Shown piece after piece: positions 55,473 through 64,000 of a DNA stretch of 64,000 bases (the stretch's first letter is position 1; each line of letters starts with the position of its first letter). Source of the stretch: Winogradskyella psychrotolerans RS-3 (lineage in GTDB: Bacteria; Bacteroidota; Bacteroidia; Flavobacteriales; Flavobacteriaceae); the NCBI RefSeq assembly GCF_000427335.1, contig NZ_ATMR01000002.1, positions 1-64,000 on the forward strand, in the 5' to 3' direction. Position numbers and translations under genes: made by a program. The notes beneath the pieces are model-generated. The model saw only the letters and a list, made by a program, of their open reading frames with translations. It was not told the DNA's origin and searched no databases.

Positions 55473-58400
55473 ATGAAAGCCAAACAGTACAGTTTTAAAA
55501 GATATCCTATACTATTAGCATTTCTTGTTATTTCAATATTCTGTGGATTAACAACCGTTAATGCTCAGTGTCCCACAGTTACCAATAGTTCGCAATCACT
55601 TTGTGATATAGAATCTGTACTCGTTGGTGATTTACAAGCTATTGATAATGGAGGTGGCATTGTTTGGTACGACTCACCTACTTCAACTGTTCCTTTACTC
55701 AATTCAGAAAGTCTTATTAACGGTCAAGATTATTATGCAGACGACAATTCAGGAAGCTGTGGTACAAGAGCGAGGGTAGATATTACAATTTACGGACCAC
55801 CTGTTGGAGACAACTTTCAAGGAGTTTGTTTAGACGACCCTTCTTTAGCTACGGTTAGCAGCTTAGTGGCTATAGGAAATGATGTTCAATGGTATTTATC
55901 ACCTTCCGGAGGTACTCCTTTAAATGAGACCGATATTTTAAATGATAACACTATATATTACGCAGATCAAGCAAGTGCAGATGGAAGCTGTAGAACATCA
56001 AGATTATCTGTTTTAGTATTGGTTGGCTCTACACCTATACCAACTGGAGATATGGTTCAAAATTTTTGTGTTACGCCAGAATTCACACCTACAGTTGGTG
56101 ATTTAGTAGCAAGCGGTAACAACAATTGGTATATATCATTGTTTTCCGCATTAGAATTACCACCTTCTACTCCTTTAATAAGTGGGCAAACGTATTATGC
56201 TACAACTTTAGATCCTCCTTGTGAAAGTACAGGACGTTTATCCGTTTTAGCTATTTTAGATATCGCTCCAAATGCTGGTGAGGATGGTACTTTAGATTTA
56301 TGTGATAATACAAACTCTACAATCAATCTATTTACAGAACTTCAAGGCACTCCTGATTCTGGAGGAGTCTGGACACCAACTTTAAATAGTGGTACAGGTA
56401 TTTTTGATCCAAATATTGATACTGAAGGCATATATACTTATACCGTAAGTTCCAATAATAGCTGTCCTGATGAATCTGCAATAGTGACTGTAACTTTAAT
56501 TCCAGAACCTAATGCTGGTACAGACGGAACTTTAGATTTATGTAGTAATAATGATGTCATCGATTTATTTTTAAGCTTAGGAGGCACACCTGAAACTGGT
56601 GGTGTTTGGTCACCTGCACTGGCAAGCGGTACTGGTGAATTTAACCCAACTATAGATTCAGATGGTATTTACACGTATACAGTGAGCGGTACTCTACCTT
56701 GTATAGACGCAACTGCAACAGTAAATGTTTCGGTAACTCCTTATAAGGATGCTGGAGAAGATGGAACTATAGACATTTGCGATACTACAGGAAGTATAGA
56801 TTTGTTTAATAGTTTAGGAGGCACACCAGATACTGGTGGTGTTTGGTCGCCTGCATTAAATAGTGGAACAGGAATTTTTGACCCTTCTATTGATAGTCCA
56901 GGAGTTTACACATATGAATTTACAGGAAATGCGCCTTGCCCTGATGAATCCTCTACAGTTACGGTCATTGTGAATCCATTGCCAAATGCGGGTTCAAATG
57001 GAATATTAGAAATTTGTAGTAATGATTTAACAACAGTAGATTTATTTGATAGTCTAGGTGGTACTCCTGAAACTGGTGGCACATGGCTTCCCTCCCTTAA
57101 TGGTGGAACTGGAGTTTTTGATCCTTCGATTGATACAGCAGGAATTTATACTTATACAGTAAATGGTATTTCTCCTTGTCCGGATGCTTCAGCAAATGTT
57201 AACGTCACCATTATACCAGAACCAAATGCTGGTTCAGACGCTACAATCGATATCTGTAGTAACAACGGAACATTTGACTTATTTGACTATCTGGGAGGTA
57301 CACCTGAAATTGGAGGAACTTGGTCGCCAGCACTTGCAAGCGGAACTGGCATATATGACCCTTTAATCGATACAGATGATACATACATATATACAGTAGC
57401 CGGAATAACTCCATGTGCAGACGCAACTGCAACAATTACATTAACCGTTACTCCATTCCTTGACGCAGGAATAGATGGAGCTGTTACAGTTTGTAGTGAT
57501 GATGGCACAATTGATCTTTTTGATAGTCTTGGAGGAACGCCTCAAATTGGAGGAACATGGTCTCCTTCTTTATCTAGTGGAACAGGAATATTTGATCCTA
57601 GTATTGATTCTGGAGGTACTTATACCTATTCAACTACGGGAACAGCACCGTGTTTAGATGATTCTGCCATTGTTGTGGTTACCTTAGTACCATCACCAGA
57701 TGCTGGTAGTGATGGTACATTACTTTTATGTAGCCTTTCAAATACAGCAGATCTATTTGATAGTCTTAATGGAACACCTCAAACAGGAGGAATATGGTCA
57801 CCTACACTTCTTAGTGGTACTGGAGTTTTTGATCCTAATACAGATGCAGATGGAATTTACACATACACCATAAACTCTATATGTGGAGCTATTTCGGCAA
57901 ATGTAACAGTTACCACAATTGATGCTAATAACGCAGGAACAAATGGTACTGTAGAGTTTTGTAGTAATGACACCATTACTCTAGATCTATTCGATAGTTT
58001 AGGAGGAACACCAGATGTTGGTGGAACTTGGTCTCCTTCTTTAAATAGTGGAACAGGAATTTTTGATTCAAGTTTAGATACAGCAAATTCTTATACCTAT
58101 ACGGTTTCAAATAGTGCAACACTTTGTCCTGATGATTCTGCAACAGTTTTAATTTCAATTTTACAGGGGCCAAATGCTGGAAATGACAGTACATTAAACT
58201 TATGTGATTCAACAAATTCAGTAGATTTATTTGCCAGTCTTGCAGGAAGTCCTGATGCTGGTGGAACATGGTCTCCTACCTTAAATAGTGGTACTGGTAT
58301 TTTAGATCCTAACACAGATTCAGAAGGTATTTATATCTATACAATAAATAATTCATGTGGCACTAGTTCAGCTTCTGTTACGGTATCTTTTTCAGGTACC

Positions 58401-61132
58401 AATGATGCAGGAACCGATGGCTCAATTGATTTTTGTAGTACTGATGTCGCGGTCGATTTATTTAATAGTTTAGGTGGTACACCTGATGTTGGAGGGATAT
58501 GGTCTCCAACACTTGCTAGTGGCACAGGAATTTTTGATCCTAGTATTGATGCTGCTGGTTCTTACACGTATACAATTTCAAGCATGAGTCCTGCTTGTCC
58601 TGATGCTACAGCTACAGTTATGGTTTCAGTTTTACAAGGACCAAATGCAGGGAATGATGGGACACTCAATTTATGTAGCTCAACTAATACAGTAGATTTA
58701 TTTGATAGTCTTGCTGGAACCCCTGAAACAGGAGGAACATGGACTCCTACACTAAATAGCGGAACAGGAATTTTAGACCCGAATACTGATCCGGAAGGTA
58801 TTTATACCTATACGCTAAACAATTCTTGTGGCACAAGCTCTACAACTGTTGAGGTTTCTTTTTCTGACACTAATGATGCTGGTACTGATGGTGCCATTGA
58901 TTTCTGTAGTACAGATACAGCGGTAGACTTATTTAATAGTTTAGGAGGAACGCCAGATATTGGTGGCACTTGGTCTCCTTTTTAAATAGTGGAACGGGAA
59001 TTTTTGATCCTAGTATTGATGCTTCGGGTTCTTACACGTATACAATTTCTAGTCCTAATTGTCCTGATGCTACGGCTACAATTATAGTTTCAGTTTTTCA
59101 AGGGCCAAATGCAGGAAATGATGGGACACTAAATTTATGTGATTCAACTAATACAGTAGACTTATTTGATAGTCTTGCAGGCACACCTGGAACTGGTGGA
59201 ACTTGGTCACCAGCCCTAAATAGCGGCACCGGAATTTTTGATCCAACTACAGACCCAGAAGGTAATTATACTTATACATTAACCAGTTCTTGTGGCTCGA
59301 GCACTGCAACTGTTGACGTTTCTTTTTCATCTACTAATAATGCTGGAACAGATGGCTCAGTTGATTTTTGTAGTACAGATACAGCGGTAGATTTATTTAA
59401 TAGTTTAGGCGGAACACCAGATGTTGGTGGATCGTGGTCACCTGCGCTAACAAGTGGAACTGGTGTTTTTGACCCTAGTATTGATGCTGCTGGTTCTTAT
59501 ACTTATACTATTTCTAGTCCTTCTTGTCCTGACGCTACAGCAACAGTTATAGTTTCTCTTTCACAAGAGCCTGATGCAGGAAATGATGGGACACTAAATT
59601 TATGCGACTCAACAGTTGCTTTCGATTTATTTGACAGTCTAGCTGGAACACCTGACATTGGAGGAACATGGACTCCTGCCCTAAATAGCGGAACAGGGAT
59701 TTTAGATCCTAATACGGATTTAGAAGGTATTTATACCTATACCCTAACTAATTCTTGTGGTACGAGTTCTGCAACTGTAGCAGTATCTTTTTCTGGTAGT
59801 AATAATGCGGGAACAGATGGAACAGTTGAACTGTGCAGTAATTCCCCAATCATTGATTTATTTGATCTTTTAGGAGGAAATCCAGATGTTGGAGGAACAT
59901 GGTCTCCACAACTTACAAGTGGAACTGGAATATTTGATCCAAGTATTGATATTCCTAGAACGTATACCTATACCGTTTCTAGTGCTGGTGCTGCTTGCCC
60001 AAGTGATACCTCTAAAGTTGTTGTATCAATTATACCAGACCCAAATGCTGGTAGCGATAATGCACTTAACTTATGTATAGATCAAACCGAACCAATAAAT
60101 CTTTTTGACAGTATTGGAGGTACCCCAGACACAGGAGGTGTTTGGACACCTGCACTTACAAGTGGAACCGGAGTTTACGATCCAACCATAGACTCTGTTG
60201 GTATTTACACATATACTGTTACCTCTGAAGAATGTGGATTAACAGATTCAGCTAACGTAACTGTTACTATTATAGATATTCCAGACATTACAGGTCTAAC
60301 AATGTCAACAGTTAATAGTGTTGTTTGTGTAGGTTTAGAAGATGCTATTATTGATATTACAGGAGCTAATCAATTACCAGATGGAGATTACTCTATAGTG
60401 TATCAACTTACTGATGCTAACAATTCAGTAAATACAATAGCTATTACTATAATAGGAGGAAATGCTACGTTTACAATTGCACAGGCATTATTACCAAATT
60501 CAGGTTTAACTAATGTTACACTTTCTCAGTTATTCGTTTTAGGACAAAATTGTAGTGCTATTACCGACACTATAGAACCAGTCTCAATATCAGTAGAAAA
60601 TTTACCTACACCAGAGATTATTAGTAGTGGTGATGAATTTTGCTCGGAGGATAATCCAACCATAGCAGACTTATCAACTAATATTATTGATGAAGAAATT
60701 GTTATATGGTACGATCAACCAATTGATGGTATTCCTTATAATAGCACAGCAGCATTACAAGATGGTGTTGTTTATTATGGAGCTTTAACATCGGAATCTG
60801 GTTGTGAAAGCGCAACAAGATTAGAAGTTAGTATTAATTTTATTACTTGTGTTGGAGAGCTTTTAATACCTGATGGATTTTCACCAAATGACGATGGCAT
60901 TAATGATGAATTCAATATCTTATGGTTAGATGAACTGTACCCAAATTTTAAATTAAGTGTTTATAATAGGTACGGAAATATACTTTATGAAGGTGATATT
61001 AATTCACCTAAATGGGATGGGACATCGAAAAACAGCAATACACAGCTTCCTGCTGGTGTTTATTTTTATATTTTAGAATTTAATGAAGGTGAACGCGAAG
61101 CACAACAAGGACGAGTCTATCTAAACAGATAA
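55473..61132 (+). CDS. Giant repetitive T9SS type B adhesin, frame broken once
   Basis: About 1886 aa after correction. Signal peptide (TTVNAQCPTV, cleaved about residue 31), three Ig-like domains with GQDYYADD and YYATTLD type strands (about 32-265), then 17 copies of a 76-80 residue repeat (about 267-1603) starting NAGxDGTLxLC and containing DLFxSLGGTP, GGTWSPxLxSGTGIFDP and YTYT. A region with EFCSEDNPTIADLS follows, and a type B sorting signal ends it (IPDGFSPNDDGINDEF, VYNRYGNILYEGD, KWDG). The frame is broken at 58979-58983 in repeat 12, where SPF-stop should read SP[SF]LNSGTG. It should be exported by T9SS and displayed at the surface; porP/sprF follows 15 nt later. Confidence 0.88.
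56271..60283 (+). repeat. Array of 17 coding repeats in the adhesin
   Basis: Each unit is about 230-240 bp. Units 1-8 are diverged. Units 9-16 (58173-60042) form four two-unit blocks of about 467 bp that alternate a LAGTP/ILDPNTD/SCGTSSA type with a LGGTPDVGG/FDPSID/CPDATATV type, indicating recent amplification of pairs. Confidence 0.88.
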
Positions 61133-61147
61133 TTATGAAATATTAAA

Positions 61148-62086
61148 ATGATACGTAAATTAACTACATATAGCATTGCGATTATAACTCTATTTTTAGG
61201 GTTCTCTTCATATGCACAACAAGATCCGCAATACACACAGTATATGTATAATATGAGTGTCATAAATCCTGCATACGCAACTGATGATGATACTTCGATG
61301 AACATCGGTTTACTTTACAGATCACAATGGGCTAGATCTATTGGCGGACCAACAACCGGATCGTTATTTATACATTCTAAGATTGCAGATCGTTTAGAAG
61401 GTGGTCTTTCTTTTGTTCATGATGAAATTGGTGATGTTGTTAAACAAACAAGTGCTTATGCTGATATTGCCTATGTTATTCCTGCAGGTGATAATTCAAG
61501 TTTATCTTTTGGAATAAAGGCAGGAGCCACATTTTACAGTACTAATTTTGATGGATTTGTGTATTCAGATCCACTACCTGATCCTTTATTTGCAGAAAAT
61601 ATAAATAGAACCCTTCCTAATGTTGGAGCCGGTTTATATTATTTTTCAGAAAATTATTATTTAGGCTTATCAGCTCCTAATTTATTACAGACCAAACATC
61701 TTCAAGATGATAGTGGAGTTGTTTCTGAAGCTTCAGAAAACATGCATTTATTTTTAACTGGTGGCTATGTTCTAAATTTTGGAGATAACTTTAAATTTAA
61801 ACCTGCTTTTATGGCTAAGTATGTTAACAATGCACCATTATCTGTAGATGTAACAGCTAATGTATTAATGTATGAAAAAGTAGAATTTGGTGTTGGTTAT
61901 CGCTATGATGATTCGGTAACTGGTATGGTTAATTTTTCTATGTCGTCAGCGGTTCGTATTGGTTATGCTTACGACCACACAATCTCTAATTTAGGACGAT
62001 TTAATTCTGGTTCGCATGAACTATTATTATTATTTAACATCGGTAATCTCGGCAAAGGCTACGATAAATCCCCTAGATTTTTCTAA
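61148..62086 (+). CDS. PorP/SprF family T9SS membrane protein
   Basis: A 312-aa outer-membrane beta-barrel protein. The signal peptide is followed by QQDPQYTQYMYNMSVINPAYA near residues 24-44, the family's N-terminal signature. The rest is a 14-strand-like barrel ending RFF. Such proteins pair with type B sorting-domain cargo (as SprF does with SprB in gliding) and probably anchor the adhesin encoded just upstream. The three genes form an operon with gaps of 15 and 10 nt. Confidence 0.93.
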   Translation: MIRKLTTYSIAIITLFLGFSSYAQQDPQYTQYMYNMSVINPAYATDDDTSMNIGLLYRSQWARSIGGPTTGSLFIHSKIADRLEGGLSFVHDEIGDVVKQTSAYADIAYVIPAGDNSSLSFGIKAGATFYSTNFDGFVYSDPLPDPLFAENINRTLPNVGAGLYYFSENYYLGLSAPNLLQTKHLQDDSGVVSEASENMHLFLTGGYVLNFGDNFKFKPAFMAKYVNNAPLSVDVTANVLMYEKVEFGVGYRYDDSVTGMVNFSMSSAVRIGYAYDHTISNLGRFNSGSHELLLLFNIGNLGKGYDKSPRFF

Positions 62087-62096
62087 TTGAATACAC

Positions 62097-63980
62097 ATGA
62101 AAACCTTAAAACTATATATACTATTAGCGGCTTTAATAACAGGAACCCTGTGTTTTTCTCAATCGTCAAAAAAAGCAAACATTCTTTATGAAAACAAAGC
62201 CTATGTTGAGGCAGCCGAGATTTTTTCAAGCCTGGCTAAAACGGCTGAAAATTTAGAAAAATTAGGAGATTGTTATTATTATAACTCAGAGTTTGATAAA
62301 GCTTACAAAGCATACAAACAGGTTTATGATGCCAAAATTAATACTGAGCTAACCGAAGATTTTTATTTTAAATATTTTCAAGTTTTAAAAGGCACTAAGA
62401 ATTACGAAAAAGCAGATGAAATTTCTACACAACATCTAAATGATACTATAAACACACCTGAATTAAAGGAGTTACTAAAACGTATCGTTCCTTATAAATA
62501 TGAATTAAAGAATCTAACAGAAGATGTTGGAGGTTCTAGTTTTGGAATTGGACTTCATGGAGATAAAGTTGTTTTTGCATCCACTAAAAACATAGAGAAC
62601 CCAAACTATAATTGGAATGGTAAACCCTATTTAGATTTATACGAAGGAGTGGTTTCAAAAGGAGACGATATAACCTTAGACAGTATACAACCATTTAGCG
62701 ATGAAATCAATACTGTAAAACAACATGAAAGTAATGCTGTGTTTACCAAAGATGGCAAAACCATGTATTTTTCTCGGAATCTCAAAAAACGAATTGATTT
62801 AGATTCAACAAAAATTGCTGTTGTTAGTATTTTTAAAGCCGAACTTATTGATGAAGAATGGACAAATATAGAGCCTGTTTCTTTTTCGAGCGAAACCTAC
62901 TCCACAATGCATCCTTCATTAAATAGTGATGAAACTCGGTTATACTTTTCGAGTGATATGCCAAATACTTTAGGCTCATTTGATATCTTCTATGTGGATG
63001 TTTTTGCAGATCATACTTTTGGCACTCCTATCAACTTAGGTGAAAATATTAATACGATTCGCAGGGAACAGTTTCCCTTTATTGCTGCAGATAGTACGTT
63101 GTATTTTTCTTCAAATGGTAAGCATGGCTTTGGAGGTTTAGATTTATTTGCCAGTAGCGTAAGTAATAATGAATTTTTAGATGCCCTTAACCTAGGAGAA
63201 ACCATAAATAGTGAAAAAGATGATTTTGCTTTTGTCGTTGTAGATTCTATAAATACAGGATATATATCCTCTAACAGATCTGGTTTAGATAATATCTATA
63301 CTTTTCAACGTATCGAAAATGAGAGAACTTATTTTATTGAAGGTTTCGTTACAGATAAAGTCACAGGTAAAATTCTTCCAAATACCACAGTAACACTATT
63401 TGATAAAGAGGGTAATGTTGTTGCCGAACAATTAGTAGGTGAAGATGGACGATATAAACTTCCGACGCAACCAAGCCAAAACTATTCAGTTGAAGGCTTT
63501 CAACCAAAGTACATTCCTCAACTTGAATTTTTTGACACCAATGACAAAGGTAATATTGAGTTTAATATTGAGTTAGAAATTGAATCTTATAAAGATGCTG
63601 AAGAAATCGTTACAGATGATGAGGAAGGTAATACGTATATCGAATTAGAGAATATTTATTTCGATTTTGCGAAATGGGATATTAAACCACAAGCGGCAAG
63701 AACATTAGATGTATTAGTAGCATTACTGACAAAATATCCTAGGATGGAAATACAACTTGGTGCACACACAGATTCTAGGGCAGGATATGAATTTAACATG
63801 GATCTTTCTGAAAAAAGAGCGCGTGCTACTTTAGAATATCTTGTAGAAAACGGAATCCCTAGAGCACGATTAACGTCTAAAGGTTATGGAGAAACTAAGC
63901 CGTTAGTTCCTTGTGGTGAAAACTGTACAGAAACAGAATTCTCAATTAATAGACGTTGTGAATTCCTTATTCTACGTTAA
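62097..63980 (+). CDS. OmpA family protein with TPR, PD40-like and carboxypeptidase-regulatory domains
   Basis: A 627-aa protein: signal peptide (LCFSQSSKK), TPR-like helices (about 25-115), WD40-like PD40 beta-propeller blades (about 140-400, with TMHPSLNSDETRLYFSSD and FPFIAADSTLYFSSNG), a CarboxypepD_reg-like domain (about 410-490) and an OmpA C-terminal domain (IYFDFAKWDIKP near 520, LGAHTDSRAG near 554, LSEKRARATLEYL near 570, INRRCEFLI at the end) that binds peptidoglycan. In Bacteroidota this layout commonly follows porP/sprF and may link the surface adhesin assembly to the cell wall. Confidence 0.92.
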   Translation: MKTLKLYILLAALITGTLCFSQSSKKANILYENKAYVEAAEIFSSLAKTAENLEKLGDCYYYNSEFDKAYKAYKQVYDAKINTELTEDFYFKYFQVLKGTKNYEKADEISTQHLNDTINTPELKELLKRIVPYKYELKNLTEDVGGSSFGIGLHGDKVVFASTKNIENPNYNWNGKPYLDLYEGVVSKGDDITLDSIQPFSDEINTVKQHESNAVFTKDGKTMYFSRNLKKRIDLDSTKIAVVSIFKAELIDEEWTNIEPVSFSSETYSTMHPSLNSDETRLYFSSDMPNTLGSFDIFYVDVFADHTFGTPINLGENINTIRREQFPFIAADSTLYFSSNGKHGFGGLDLFASSVSNNEFLDALNLGETINSEKDDFAFVVVDSINTGYISSNRSGLDNIYTFQRIENERTYFIEGFVTDKVTGKILPNTTVTLFDKEGNVVAEQLVGEDGRYKLPTQPSQNYSVEGFQPKYIPQLEFFDTNDKGNIEFNIELEIESYKDAEEIVTDDEEGNTYIELENIYFDFAKWDIKPQAARTLDVLVALLTKYPRMEIQLGAHTDSRAGYEFNMDLSEKRARATLEYLVENGIPRARLTSKGYGETKPLVPCGENCTETEFSINRRCEFLILR

Positions 63981-64000
63981 AAAATAGTTACACTATAAAC

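Noticed and set aside
57163..58525. Several open frames in other registers of the adhesin repeats
   Set aside because: They are low-complexity shadows produced by the regular repeats of the true frame.
58970..61132. Separate adhesin gene starting at 58970
   Set aside because: It begins in mid-repeat without an export signal. A one-base correction at 58979-58983 joins it to the upstream part.
55473..61132. CRISPR-like regular repeats
   Set aside because: The regular spacing comes from protein-coding repeats of about 235 bp in one open frame. No CRISPR array or cas gene was seen in the window.
1..64000. tRNA and rRNA genes
   Set aside because: I looked for T-arm (GGTTCGA) cores with CCA-end acceptor stems and for rRNA signatures and found none. 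A covariance-model scan would be needed to be certain.

Overview
The window looks like chromosomal DNA of a low-GC member of the Flavobacteriaceae (Bacteroidota). The evidence is a set of family hallmarks: proteins ending in type IX secretion system (T9SS) type B sorting domains, a PorP/SprF membrane protein, many outer-membrane beta barrels, a GSCFA protein, promoters of the Bacteroidota type (TAnnTTTG at -7), and no Shine-Dalgarno preference. I cannot assign a genus. No rRNA, tRNA, CRISPR array, prophage or complete transposon was seen.

Layout. 0.1-9.2 kb: methyltransferases, a CBS-like PLP enzyme, a LolE-type permease divergent from a NamZ/DUF1343 lipoprotein, and a minus-strand block with a YkgJ protein, a thioredoxin-fold protein, a sterol desaturase and a glycerophosphodiesterase. 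9.5-16.1 kb: an amidohydrolase lipoprotein and an envelope pair (plug-less beta barrel plus a 1007-aa TPR protein). 16.5-20.5 kb: a lone trpA, a 47-aa ORF, trmL, yitT, an unusual duplicated micro-ORF leader in front of an unknown 219-aa protein, and a VF530 protein. 20.5-28.7 kb: an RhlE-type helicase, a TspO-like protein, a LipL32-family protein, a SIMPL protein and a two-component pair. 28.9-32.5 kb: an O-acetylation cassette (MBOAT plus AlgX-like) bracketed by a direct repeat of the 3' end of the neighbouring TPR gene. 33-42 kb: housekeeping genes (yaaA, rluD, PASTA protein, ddl, coaD, GSCFA, alaS) and a candidate branched RNA. 42-46 kb: M23 peptidase, MerR regulator, LemA and three TPM-domain genes, the last interrupted by a stop. 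46-64 kb: an outer-membrane barrel, a lectin-like T9SS protein, der, a five-LysM protein, and a T9SS adhesin with 17 repeats followed by porP/sprF and an OmpA-family gene.

Data quality matters here. Eleven reading frames are broken by single-base length changes in short A or T runs, including the presumably essential ddl. Joining the halves restores full-length families each time, so most are probably sequencing errors. I give the joined extents. One further gene has a nonsense codon (TGG to TAG) of a different kind.

The least explained items are: (1) the duplicated 13-codon ORF leader at 19.39-19.57 kb, whose ACACATG start-codon motifs can pair with alternating CATGTGT motifs; (2) the branched structure at 34.13-34.28 kb with a 48-bp perfect palindrome as one arm; (3) the O-acetylation cassette bracketed by a duplicated gene 3' end.
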